The notes below the pieces were generated by a model, which was not told the origin of the DNA, did not search any database, and was given only the letters and a program-made list of their open reading frames with translations. Of a stretch of 47,666 bases of DNA, positions 1 through 7,539 are shown piece after piece. Each line of letters starts with the position of its first letter. Position 1 is the first letter of the stretch. Source of the stretch: JABCPE02 sp963530295 (GTDB taxonomy: Bacteria; Bacteroidota; Bacteroidia; Flavobacteriales; Weeksellaceae); contig CAUSCF010000015.1 in NCBI GenBank assembly GCA_963530295.1, positions 1-47,666 on the forward strand, written 5' to 3'. The position numbers and the translations under genes were made by a program.

Positions 1-230
1 TTTTGGTAAAGGAATTTTATTAGAACAACTTAAAACTTTGATTTTCAATGTCTATTTTTTGTAAAATAGATTTTAAGCTCTAAAAAAAGGATTGCAGAAA
101 AAGAAATTTTTATTCCTCTTTATATACTCATAATATATTCACACAATAATATATACTCATATATAGTATAAAAGGATTTTTTTATTGAAAATATATTAAA
201 AACCTGATAATCATAATATTAACAAAATTA
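1..230. other. Non-coding AT-rich stretch
   Basis: No convincing coding frame is visible on either strand. The stretch is dominated by A and T runs and ATATATA tracts. A short hairpin (arms 51-58 and 63-70, four-base loop) followed by TTTT could be a weak terminator of a gene lying left of the window. Otherwise nothing recognisable is seen before the tandem repeat that starts near 232. Confidence 0.5.
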
Positions 231-231
231 A

Positions 232-545
232 CCCTGCATTATTTTTTACAGGTAAATAGGGGAGGCTCTGTCTTATTTTTTGCAGGTAGGGGAAAACCTT
301 GCATTATTTTTTACAGGTAAATGGGTGAGGCTCTGTCTTATTTTTTGCAGGTAGGAGAAAACCTTGCATTATTTTTTACAGGTAAATAGGGGAAGCTCTG
401 TCTTATTTTTCACAGGTAGGAGAAAACCTTGTGTTATTTTTTACAGGTGAGTTGAGATACCCTACTTTATTTTTCACAAGTAAATGGGACACCTTATATT
501 ATTTTTTATAATTAGATTGGGATATTTTACTTTATTTATTTTATA
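232..545. repeat. 65-bp tandem repeat array of paired 32/33-bp half-units
   Basis: About five copies of a 65-bp unit follow each other with an exact period (equivalent bases at 236, 301, 366, 431 and 496). Each unit is itself two related half-units: one built on GCATTATTTTTTACAGGTAAAT and the next on GTCTTATTTTTTGCAGGTAGG. The first three units are almost identical, the fourth has several changes, and the fifth is strongly degraded toward the tmRNA side. The period is not a multiple of three and no frame stays open, so it is not coding. There are no unique spacers, so it is not a CRISPR array. Function unknown. Confidence 0.9.
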
Positions 546-584
546 AAATCAGGGACTTTACAATTTTCATAAGGTCCCTGATTT
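546..584 (-). terminator. Hairpin downstream of ssrA, probable terminator
   Basis: A perfect 11-bp inverted repeat (arms 546-556 and 574-584, AAATCAGGGAC and its complement) extends inward with one wobble pair to about 15 bp around a 9-base loop. Read on the minus strand it lies 42 bases beyond the tmRNA 3' end and is followed by an A/T-rich TTTTATAAAATAAATAAA tract. It is the best candidate for the ssrA terminator, although the trailing T run is interrupted by A. Confidence 0.5.
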
Positions 585-626
585 AGTCCCTTGTTTCTGT
601 AATGTATTGATTTACAGATGTTATTG

Positions 627-1024
627 TGGAGCTGGAGGGATTCGAACCCTCGTCCAAACAAGCAACAAATAAACTTTCTACATGCTTATTTTGTTATTAT
701 TTTTCGACATAAAGCAGAGAACAAACACCCAACTTTATGCTTATCTTCTAAATTTTTTCGTCCTTTGGTCAAAGCTCCCAAAGGCTTATTTCCGCATTTC
801 CTATGCCTCAGAATCGGACGCCGCAGAACAGAGCTTCCGTGAGACATCTTGTTTCCTTACTATACTTCGGGAAAAACGCTAATCTTACTATACTTCGGAT
901 TAAGCAGCAAGAGCATACTCTTCGTTGCCAGTTAAAATTTGTAGCAAGGGATTAAAGAGATCGCGCTACGGTTCTCTGCATGCTTATTTACCCATTGGTC
1001 TTGCTGTCGAAACCGGTCAGCCCC
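627..1024 (-). ncRNA. ssrA: tmRNA (transfer-messenger RNA)
   Basis: tmRNA rescues stalled ribosomes and tags the unfinished peptide for proteolysis. The 5' end reads GGGGCTGACC (1024 down to 1015) followed by GGTTTCGACAG, typical of one-piece tmRNA. The 3' tRNA-like part carries GGGTTCGAATCCC and closes the acceptor stem: GGGGCTG pairs with CAGCTCC at 634-628, with discriminator A at 627. CCA is not encoded (ACAA follows), so it must be added after transcription. The tag frame lies at 929-900: GGC AAC GAA GAG TAT GCT CTT GCT GCT TAA, giving GNEEYALAA, with a further TAG TAA in frame four codons later. The total length of 398 bases fits the family. No integrase gene and no second copy of the 3' end is seen in the window. 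Confidence 0.97.
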
Positions 1025-1087
1025 AATGAATTTTGGGAGCAAATATAATGAAAAAATAAATGTAATGAGACAATATAATTTTAAAAA

Positions 1088-1744
1088 TTATTTCTTCACC
1101 TGTTTCAGCCATTCTAAATAACCCATTACTGCCATTATTGTGAAAACTAGATACTGCAAAGAGGTGATTCCCAGTCCCTTGTAGAGCATCATCGGGACAC
1201 AGATTAAATCGCCTACAATCCAGAAAAGCCAGTTTTCTACCTTTCGTTTTGCCATGAACCACATCCCGATGAGAAACAGGGAAGTCGTGAAAATATCCAG
1301 CCAGTTTGCCCAGTCAAGTTGCTGAAAACCAAGGTTTACGCCATTCATAGAAAAATGATTGTCAATAAAAGGTTTGAAATAATAAACTCCACAAACCGCT
1401 ATGAAACTCAGCACGAATAGACTCAGTCCCACCAGCCAGTCTTTTTTCTTGGCAAAATCTACGCTGATGATTTGGTTTTCTGTGTTTTTGTTCCAAGAAA
1501 TCCAGCCGTAGATGCTCATAATGCTGTAATAAACATTGATAAGCATATCGCCCAAAAGCCCGAAATTAAAGAGAATATAAACATAAATCGTAGTGCTGAT
1601 GATGCCTGTGGGATAGACCCAGATATTTCTTTTCACGGAGAAAAAAACACTCAGCAGACCGAAAAAAGCTGCCACAACTTCTAAGAAAATTTGAAAAAAA
1701 GTATATTCCTTGTAAGGTTTTATAAAAAGTTCATATGGATTCAT
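1088..1744 (-). CDS. pnuC: Nicotinamide riboside transporter PnuC
   Basis: 218 residues; an integral inner-membrane protein of the PnuC family, which takes up nicotinamide riboside by facilitated diffusion for NAD synthesis. The seven-helix PnuC architecture is visible: FFQIFLEVVAAFFGLLSVFF near the N-terminus, the family's NIWVYPTGIISTTIYVYILF stretch, GWISW after helix 3, and WLFWIVGDLICVPMMLYKG in the second half. The start at 1744 is the only reasonable one, since the next Met is about residue 96. A TTGACA / TATCTTTG promoter ends only five bases before the ATG, so the message may be nearly leaderless. It is divergent from the GrpB-family gene. No NadR kinase is adjacent. Confidence 0.93.
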   Translation of the reverse strand: MNPYELFIKPYKEYTFFQIFLEVVAAFFGLLSVFFSVKRNIWVYPTGIISTTIYVYILFNFGLLGDMLINVYYSIMSIYGWISWNKNTENQIISVDFAKKKDWLVGLSLFVLSFIAVCGVYYFKPFIDNHFSMNGVNLGFQQLDWANWLDIFTTSLFLIGMWFMAKRKVENWLFWIVGDLICVPMMLYKGLGITSLQYLVFTIMAVMGYLEWLKQVKK

Positions 1745-1749
1745 CAGCC

Positions 1750-1784
1750 CAAAGATAAGGTTATTTTGATTATATTTGTGTCAA
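1750..1784 (-). promoter_or_regulatory. pnuC promoter, overlapping the divergent grpB promoter
   Basis: On the minus strand TTGACA (1784-1779) is followed after 21 bases by TATCTTTG (1757-1750), matching the Bacteroidota -33/-7 pattern. On the plus strand TATATTTG lies at 1771-1778 and could serve the GrpB-family gene, although no good -33 box stands upstream of it. The two promoters overlap, so RNA polymerase binding at one should hinder the other. Confidence 0.6.
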
Positions 1785-1825
1785 TATTTAGATTAAATTT
1801 TTTGAACAATAGAGAATTATTAAAA

Positions 1826-2365
1826 ATGCCGCTTGAAGAGCTGTGGCAGTTGTTTCCAATCGAATTAGTCCCGCACAATACTCTATGGGAAAAATGGTTT
1901 CAGGAAGAAAAACAACATTTGGAAACTATTATAAATGAGCGAGTTACTATTAGCCATATAGGAAGCACAGCGGTTCCTTCCATTTGGGCAAAACCAATTA
2001 TTGACATCCTTATAGAATGCGATGATAAAAATAGTTTGAAAAATATTTCAGATATTTTGGACAAAAACCAGTATCTATGTATGTCTTGTGATAAAGATAG
2101 AATGGTCTATAATAAGGGATATACTATAAATGGTTTTGCGGAAAAGGTATTTCATTTGCATATAAGATTGAGAGGCGATAATGATGAACTTTATTTTCGG
2201 GATTATCTCATTGAAAATCAAGATATAGCAAAAGAATATGAAAAAATGAAACTTCTCCTTTGGAAAAAATTTGAGCATAATAGAGATGCCTATACAGAGA
2301 GTAAAACGGACTTTGTCAAAAAATATACACTAAAAGCCAAGAATATATACGGAGATAGATATTAA
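1826..2365 (+). CDS. GrpB family protein (UPF0157, nucleotidyltransferase-like fold)
   Basis: 179 residues from ATG 1826. The open frame extends upstream to 1691 but that part overlaps pnuC and its promoter and has no family similarity. Starting at 1826 gives MPLEELWQLFPIELVPHN, the expected GrpB N-terminus, and lies about 48 bases beyond a TATATTTG box. The core motif ISHIGSTAVPSIWAKPIIDILIE is typical of the GrpB/DUF4269-like branch of the nucleotidyltransferase superfamily (GS, then a D in the metal site). A later segment, LHIRLRGDNDELYFRDYL, is also typical. The true substrate of GrpB proteins is not established, despite their historical link with glutamate or CoA metabolism. Confidence 0.9.
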   Translation: MPLEELWQLFPIELVPHNTLWEKWFQEEKQHLETIINERVTISHIGSTAVPSIWAKPIIDILIECDDKNSLKNISDILDKNQYLCMSCDKDRMVYNKGYTINGFAEKVFHLHIRLRGDNDELYFRDYLIENQDIAKEYEKMKLLLWKKFEHNRDAYTESKTDFVKKYTLKAKNIYGDRY

Positions 2366-2370
2366 AAAAC

Positions 2371-2402
2371 TTTAGAAAATCTAATGTTAATAATTATCTT
2401 TG
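2371..2402 (+). promoter_or_regulatory. Promoter of the ribB operon
   Basis: TTTA at 2371-2374 (near-consensus -33) is followed by 20 bases and TATCTTTG at 2395-2402 (-7). This predicts a start about 10 bases before the ribB ATG at 2419. Confidence 0.65.
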
Positions 2403-2418
2403 TAGAAATAAAATTGAC

Positions 2419-3534
2419 ATGAAAAATTTCACATTAAATACAATTTCAGAAGCCATAGAAGACCTTAAAAACGGCAAAATCATCATCGTAGTAGATGATG
2501 AAAACCGCGAGAACGAGGGCGATTTCCTTTCTGCAGCGGAACTGACCACACCAGAGATTATCAATTTTATGACCATTCATGGGCGTGGGCTTATCTGTAC
2601 GCCGCTTCCCGAAAGCAGGTGTGATGAACTGGGCTTGGAGGCGATGGTTTCCCGCAGTACCGACCCAAAAGAAACGGCCTTTACTGTATCAGTGGATTTG
2701 CTGGGAGATGGCGTATCTACGGGTATTTCAGCGAATGACAGAGCCAGAACTATTTTAGCTTTGATGGACGAAAAGAGCAAACCTACCGATTTTATGCGCC
2801 CTGGGCATATTTTCCCTCTCAGAGCCAAAGAAGGTGGAGTGCTGAAACGCGCAGGACACACCGAGGCCGCGATAGATTTGACCAGACTTGCAGGGCTGAA
2901 AGAGGGCGGAGTAATCTGCGAAATCATGAACGAAGATGGAACGATGGCAAGGCTTCCACAGTTGGCAGAACTTGCCCAAAAACAAAACCTGAAAATAGTT
3001 TCCATAGAGGATTTGATAGAATACCGCCTGAAAAATGGAGATTTGATAGATAAAATCGAAGAAAGAGAAGTAAAAACTTTTTATGGAGATTTCAGATTTT
3101 ATGCCTTTAAGGAGAAATACACGGAGCAGGTGCATTTTGCTTTATCCAAAGGAAGCTGGTCGGTAAATGATGAGGTTCTCGTGCGGGTGCAGTCTTCTGG
3201 GTCTTACTTCGATGTGCTGAGTATTTTGGCTAATGGAGAGAAGTCTTTATTGGAGAAAATAACCGCTAAAATAAACGAAGAGGGCAGAGGAGTGATAGTT
3301 TTTATCAATAATGTTTCCACTACGGAGAATACACTGCGAAAGCTTCAGCAGTTTATCAATAATCAAGAAAATACAGAGGTTAAAAGTGCTCAGAATTTTA
3401 AAGATTATGGAATAGGAATTCAGATAATCAAGGAGTTAGGGATTCATAAAATAAAAATTTTATCTCAAAATACAGATCAGAAACCAATAGTGAGCGGTTA
3501 TGATGTGGAGATTACAGAAATGGTAAAGATTTGA
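2419..3534 (+). CDS. ribB: 3,4-dihydroxy-2-butanone-4-phosphate synthase with degenerate GTP cyclohydrolase II domain
   Basis: 371 residues. The N-terminal domain (about 1-205) is a complete RibB, which turns ribulose 5-phosphate into the four-carbon riboflavin precursor: DDENRENEGD carries the acidic metal ligands, followed by MTIHGRGLIC, FTVSVD, RPGHIFPL and AGHTEAAIDL. The C-terminal part (about 215-371) aligns by position with GTP cyclohydrolase II, but the zinc site is gone: where RibA has VRVHSECLTGD...C-x-C, this protein reads VRVQSSGSYFDVLS without cysteines. The RQEGRGIGL-type loop is NEEGRGVIVFINN. The cyclohydrolase half is therefore probably inactive and a separate RibA is expected elsewhere in the genome. 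It is the first gene of a tight plus-strand run. Confidence 0.93.
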   Translation: MKNFTLNTISEAIEDLKNGKIIIVVDDENRENEGDFLSAAELTTPEIINFMTIHGRGLICTPLPESRCDELGLEAMVSRSTDPKETAFTVSVDLLGDGVSTGISANDRARTILALMDEKSKPTDFMRPGHIFPLRAKEGGVLKRAGHTEAAIDLTRLAGLKEGGVICEIMNEDGTMARLPQLAELAQKQNLKIVSIEDLIEYRLKNGDLIDKIEEREVKTFYGDFRFYAFKEKYTEQVHFALSKGSWSVNDEVLVRVQSSGSYFDVLSILANGEKSLLEKITAKINEEGRGVIVFINNVSTTENTLRKLQQFINNQENTEVKSAQNFKDYGIGIQIIKELGIHKIKILSQNTDQKPIVSGYDVEITEMVKI

Positions 3535-3538
3535 TATT

Positions 3539-4444
3539 ATGATAGTTAAGTCACTATACAAAAATGATGTTTTCGAATGGATTGACATTCAGGATATGAA
3601 ATATGAAAATATTTCAGAAATATCTAAACAATACAAAATCAATATATTACACCTAAAAGATTGTATCAATACCAATCACCTTCCCAAAGCGGAAGATTTG
3701 GGCGAAATTAAATTTATTCTAGCGAGGACGAGTTCTGAACCAGGCAACAAGTTTTTGAATTCCATCAACGATATCAGTACAAAAGTTGGGATTTTCATTA
3801 AAGAAAATCTTGTTTTAACCATTCATAGGGTTGATAATGAGCGAATTAAAAAACTCTCCGAAGAACTGAAAAACGGGACTTTTCAGGCTGCTAATCCCTA
3901 TCGGATAGCTTTGGAGCTGGGTTCTGGTATTCTGAAATCTTACAGAAAAGAAAATATCAATCTTTTGGAGAAAATGGAAAAAATAGAGAATGATATTTTC
4001 ACTAAAACGGATTCTAACTCTAACGAAATCAAGCGTCTATATCGTTTGAAAAGGAGAGCAAGTCTTAATCTGAAACTTTTGTCCATTTCTAATGAGTGGG
4101 TTAATTTTTATGACAAACTTCCGATAGAAAAAATAGAATTCAATGATTTGAAGGACACCTATACGGAGGTGATGAGTGGATTTGAATATCTTAACTCGCA
4201 GTCTACCAGTCTTATAAGTCTGTTTTTGGCGCTGACTGACCAGAGAAATAACGAATCCATGAAAATTTTAGCTGTATATTCAGCGTATTTCTTGCCGATA
4301 ACCTTTTTGGCGAGTCTCTATGGAATGAATTTTCAGGAAATGTTCGGAATAGACCATGAATACGGCTTTTATTGGATGCTTGGCATCATGGTGGTCATCG
4401 TGATAGTGACTTCTATTTTCATGAAAAGGAAAAATGTGAAATAA
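3539..4444 (+). CDS. corA: CorA-family magnesium/divalent cation transporter
   Basis: 301 residues. CorA forms a pentameric inner-membrane channel that admits Mg2+ (some members Co2+ or Zn2+). The long soluble, helix-rich N-terminal part (about 1-235) includes the charged stalk helix. Two membrane helices lie at the C-terminus, with the selectivity motif YGMN at about residue 261 (YGMNFQEMFG) and a second helix MLGIMVVIVIVTSIFMK followed by a basic end. The gene starts four bases after the ribB stop, so it is co-transcribed. I see no link to riboflavin; the pairing is probably only positional. Confidence 0.93.
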   Translation: MIVKSLYKNDVFEWIDIQDMKYENISEISKQYKINILHLKDCINTNHLPKAEDLGEIKFILARTSSEPGNKFLNSINDISTKVGIFIKENLVLTIHRVDNERIKKLSEELKNGTFQAANPYRIALELGSGILKSYRKENINLLEKMEKIENDIFTKTDSNSNEIKRLYRLKRRASLNLKLLSISNEWVNFYDKLPIEKIEFNDLKDTYTEVMSGFEYLNSQSTSLISLFLALTDQRNNESMKILAVYSAYFLPITFLASLYGMNFQEMFGIDHEYGFYWMLGIMVVIVIVTSIFMKRKNVK

Positions 4445-4458
4445 TTAAAACGCTGAGT

Positions 4459-5190
4459 ATGAGCGATATTACGCAGAATCAAAAAAGTATGAAAAAATTT
4501 TATGATGATATTTCAGAGAAATATGATTTGATTTTTTCATTGTCTCCACTGCACAAAACTTTTTTTGCAGAGGAAATAAAAGGTAAAAAAGTTTTGGATG
4601 TGGGTGCAGGAACAGGGAATTTGTCCCAGTATTTACTTGGCGAGAATTATGATGTTACAGCCATTGATATCAATGAAAAACTCATCAAAAAAGCAAAAGA
4701 GAAGGGCGTAGAAGTTGTTAATATGAGTATGCTTGATATTGACAGGCTTCCGAAATTTACAACCATTATTAACATAGGAAACACGCTTCCTCATTTGGAA
4801 AGCAAGAAAGAGATTTCAGATTTTTTACAGAAAGCCTATGCTCAGCTGGAACAAGGTGGGAAACTAATCATCCAAATGGTGAATTTTTGGAAATTTACAT
4901 CCAAAAATAAAGAAGGAAATTTTTTAGGAAATTTACCGATGATTGATAATGAGACAGTTACATTTGAGCGTTCTTACTATTTGAATGAAGAAGGAAACAT
5001 TATTTTCAAAACTATTTTAGATAAAAAAGTTGAAAACGAAGAGGTTTTGATAAATATTGATTATCAAGAACTTAAAGGGTTTTTAGAGAATGCAGGATTT
5101 AAAAATATTCAGTTTTATGGCGGATTTAATAAAGTTGATTTTAATCCAGAAAACTCTATGCCAGTGATAGTTACAGCAGAAAAATTATAG
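4459..5190 (+). CDS. Class I SAM-dependent methyltransferase
   Basis: 243 residues from ATG 4459 (MSDITQNQKS); an alternative ATG at 4489 would give MKKFYDDIS. The open frame extends upstream inside corA to 4372, but that part is a corA shadow. Motif I, KVLDVGAGTGNLSQYL, lies near residue 45. Motif II acidic residue DIN follows in YDVTAIDINEKLIKKA, and post-I/II elements in TIINIGNTLPHL. This is a Rossmann-fold methyltransferase of the Methyltransf_11/25 type; the substrate cannot be told from sequence. It starts 14 bases after corA and ends three bases before the next gene. Confidence 0.88.
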   Translation: MSDITQNQKSMKKFYDDISEKYDLIFSLSPLHKTFFAEEIKGKKVLDVGAGTGNLSQYLLGENYDVTAIDINEKLIKKAKEKGVEVVNMSMLDIDRLPKFTTIINIGNTLPHLESKKEISDFLQKAYAQLEQGGKLIIQMVNFWKFTSKNKEGNFLGNLPMIDNETVTFERSYYLNEEGNIIFKTILDKKVENEEVLINIDYQELKGFLENAGFKNIQFYGGFNKVDFNPENSMPVIVTAEKL

Positions 5191-5193
5191 AAA

Positions 5194-5715
5194 ATGGCTT
5201 TGATTAGAGAAGTTTTAGGAAAAACTCCCATCGTGGGTGAGGATACATTTTTAGCGGAAACAGCTGTGATTATCGGAGATGTGGTGATGGGCGATGCGTG
5301 CAGTATTTGGTATAATGCCGTATTGAGAGGGGATGTGAACAGCATCAGACTCGGTGACAGAGTGAATATTCAAGATAATGTAACTGTGCACTGCACCTAC
5401 GAAAAACATGCGACCATTATAGGAAATGATGTTTCCATTGGGCATAATGCGGTGGTTCATGGGTGCGAAATAAAGGATAATGTGCTTATCGGTATGGGGG
5501 CTATTGTCATGGATGACTGTCTAATAGAGTCTCATGCTGTGGTGGCGGCAGGTTCGGTGGTTACACAGGGAACACACATCAGGGAAGGTGAACTATGGGC
5601 AGGAGTTCCCGCAAAAAAGATAAAAGATGTTTCGCAAGACCTTATGGAGTCTGAAATGCAGCGAATAAGCAAAAATTATGTAAAATATTCCTCTTGGTAT
5701 AAAGAGAAAAAATAA
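5194..5715 (+). CDS. Gamma-carbonic-anhydrase family protein (left-handed beta-helix)
   Basis: 173 residues. Hexapeptide repeats run through the whole protein (AVIIGDVVMGDACSIW, VNIQDNVTVH, ATIIGNDVSIGHNAVVHGC, NVLIGMGAIVMDD). The three expected metal-binding histidines are present: one in TVHCTY and two in GHNAVVHG. The C-terminus, AGVPAKKIKDVS, is typical. The YrdA/PaaY/CaiE-like group binds Zn or Fe, and carbonic anhydrase activity is shown only for some members. It is the fourth member of the ribB run. Confidence 0.9.
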   Translation: MALIREVLGKTPIVGEDTFLAETAVIIGDVVMGDACSIWYNAVLRGDVNSIRLGDRVNIQDNVTVHCTYEKHATIIGNDVSIGHNAVVHGCEIKDNVLIGMGAIVMDDCLIESHAVVAAGSVVTQGTHIREGELWAGVPAKKIKDVSQDLMESEMQRISKNYVKYSSWYKEKK

Positions 5716-5749
5716 ACAAAATATTAAAGTATAAATTAAATTTAAAAAT

Positions 5750-6892
5750 ATGAGAATAAAAGAATCAGAATTTTACAAACCTTTTTATTTAATGGGGTAT
5801 GATGGTGAAGCATCGGCAGTAAAGCTTTATGACAAGATGGATGTTTCTCACTCTTCGTCGCCTTATAGAGCTTTGTTAAATAATGCTATGGCAAATCTGT
5901 ATATCGGTAATGATGAGCTGGTTATACACAAAGAAAAACTCTCTCAGTTCCAGAAATGTGAGGATTTCCAAACGATGGAATATTCATCAAAAACTAATGA
6001 GCTTTACGAGAGCGAGGAATGCTACTTTCATCCTGATTTAGAGGTTTTTATACTGTTAACCAGAGACTTGTCTGATGACTATGATACAGAAGTTTTTGAG
6101 GAGGGGCTCTATCGTGTGGAGTATGTTTATTATAAAAATGATTCTCCTAATACTAAGACAAATCTTATAAAACTTTTCAGCGAATATTTTGAAAAATATA
6201 TTTCTAAAGAAGCTAAAGTATCTATTTTACTGAAGGATAATTCAGGTTTTGACCTAAAAACTCATACGATAAAACCTCACAGAATAGACTTGGATCTGAT
6301 GTATAATGATGATTTTATGGAGGTGCATACCAGAGTGAAACACACGATAACCAATGAAAATAAGGGAATCGTGCTGCTTCACGGGATTGCAGGTTCTGGA
6401 AAGACCAACTACATTAAATGGCTGACGAGCCAGATTCCGAATAAAAAATTCATCTTCATACCGACTACCATGATTTCTTCGCTCACAGACCCTAGTTTCA
6501 TCGGTGTTTTGGTGGATAATCAGAATTCGGTTTTGGTGCTGGAAGATTGTGAAAACTACATCGCAGAGAGAACCACGCTCAACAGCAATACAGATGTGGT
6601 TTCTTCGATTCTGAACATAGCGGACGGAATGCTGTCGGATGTTCTTGAATGTCAGCTAATTTGTACATTTAATTCAGATATATCCAAAATAGATTCTGCC
6701 CTGCTGAGAAAAGGAAGGCTGATAGCAGAATATAAATTCCGAGAGCTGACCGTAGAAAAATGTAATGCTTACCTAAAATCAATAGGCAAGGACATTACCG
6801 TAGATGAGCCTCGCTCTCTGGCAGAACTTACAAATATGGATGAAAAATCACTAAAAGACACTACAAAAGAAAATAAAAAAATAGGTTTTTGA
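5750..6892 (+). CDS. AAA-family ATPase with an uncharacterised N-terminal domain
   Basis: 380 residues. The C-terminal half is an AAA+ ATPase: Walker A GIAGSGKT at about 211-218, Walker B VLVLEDCE, sensor 1 CTFNSD, and LLRKGRL, where arginine fingers are found in related proteins. The first 200 residues are acidic and match no family that I recognise (motifs FYKPFYLMGYDGE and YFHPDLEVFILLTRDL). The BCS1/FtsH-like AAA core suggests a remodelling role, with no substrate visible. Its stop codon overlaps the mtgA start by one base (TGATG), so the two are translationally coupled. It begins 34 bases after the gamma-carbonic anhydrase gene. Confidence 0.85.
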   Translation: MRIKESEFYKPFYLMGYDGEASAVKLYDKMDVSHSSSPYRALLNNAMANLYIGNDELVIHKEKLSQFQKCEDFQTMEYSSKTNELYESEECYFHPDLEVFILLTRDLSDDYDTEVFEEGLYRVEYVYYKNDSPNTKTNLIKLFSEYFEKYISKEAKVSILLKDNSGFDLKTHTIKPHRIDLDLMYNDDFMEVHTRVKHTITNENKGIVLLHGIAGSGKTNYIKWLTSQIPNKKFIFIPTTMISSLTDPSFIGVLVDNQNSVLVLEDCENYIAERTTLNSNTDVVSSILNIADGMLSDVLECQLICTFNSDISKIDSALLRKGRLIAEYKFRELTVEKCNAYLKSIGKDITVDEPRSLAELTNMDEKSLKDTTKENKKIGF

Positions 6893-7539
6893 TGCTGAAA
6901 TATTTGAAGAAAATAATTTATTTTATTTTAATATTTTACCTTTTAGCCGTGGTTTGGGGCAGGTTTTTTAATCCCATCATCACATGGACGCAGCTCGGCG
7001 GTTTGTTTCAATATCAGAAATTAGACCGCGAGTATGTTTCCTATGATGAAATGGGGGATTATGTGAAAATAGCGGTCATAGCATCAGAAGACCAAAACTA
7101 TTATAAACACGATGGTTTTGATTTCAAAGCTATTGAGAGAGCCATGGAGAATAATGAAAAAGGAAAACGAATACAAGGTGGAAGCACGATTTCTCAGCAG
7201 ACAGCCAAAAATATTTTCCTTTGGAATAATAGAAGCTGGTTTAGAAAAGGCTTGGAAACGGTTTTTACTTTTGTGATTGAAAAGGTTTGGAACAAGAAAA
7301 TCATCATGGAGAGGTATCTCAATTCCATAGAAATGGGGCAGGGGGTCTTCGGTGTGGAAGCAGCTTCGTGGTATTATTTTAAGAAATCGGCTAAAAATCT
7401 TACCAAAAGCGAGGCGGCGTGGATAGCGGCGGTTCTTCCAAATCCGAAGAAATACGACCCAAAAAATCCAACACCAGCGCTGAAAAGAAAGCACAGCTGG
7501 ATAATGAAGCAAATGAACCATATCCGCCTTCAAGAGTAG
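6892..7539 (+). CDS. mtgA: Monofunctional peptidoglycan glycosyltransferase (GT51)
   Basis: 215 residues. MtgA polymerises lipid II into glycan strands at the outer face of the inner membrane. One N-terminal membrane segment (YFILIFYLLAVVWG) anchors it. GT51 motifs follow in order: ASEDQNYYKHDGFD with the catalytic Glu, GGSTISQQTAKN, KKIIMERYLNSIEMGQGVFGVEAAS, and AAVLPNPKKYDP. There is no transpeptidase domain, so it is monofunctional. The start is ATG 6892; a TTG three bases upstream is less likely. It is coupled to the AAA ATPase by the TGATG overlap. Confidence 0.95.
   Translation: MLKYLKKIIYFILIFYLLAVVWGRFFNPIITWTQLGGLFQYQKLDREYVSYDEMGDYVKIAVIASEDQNYYKHDGFDFKAIERAMENNEKGKRIQGGSTISQQTAKNIFLWNNRSWFRKGLETVFTFVIEKVWNKKIIMERYLNSIEMGQGVFGVEAASWYYFKKSAKNLTKSEAAWIAAVLPNPKKYDPKNPTPALKRKHSWIMKQMNHIRLQE

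Noticed and set aside
232..545. CRISPR array
   Set aside because: The units follow each other directly with an exact 65-bp period and no unique spacers; the half-units are diverged copies, and no cas gene is in the window.
618..882. Two plus-strand open frames over the tmRNA
   Set aside because: They lie antisense to ssrA; the sequence is fully explained by tmRNA structure and the tag frame.
546..1024. Integrated element at the ssrA attachment site
   Set aside because: No integrase and no second copy of the tmRNA 3' end is seen in the window; only the repeat array raises suspicion.
1691..1825. 45-codon N-terminal extension of the GrpB-family gene
   Set aside because: It overlaps pnuC and both promoters and has no family similarity; ATG 1826 fits the family start.
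4372..4458. N-terminal extension of the methyltransferase inside corA
   Set aside because: It is an out-of-frame shadow of the CorA C-terminus; the domain starts after ATG 4459.
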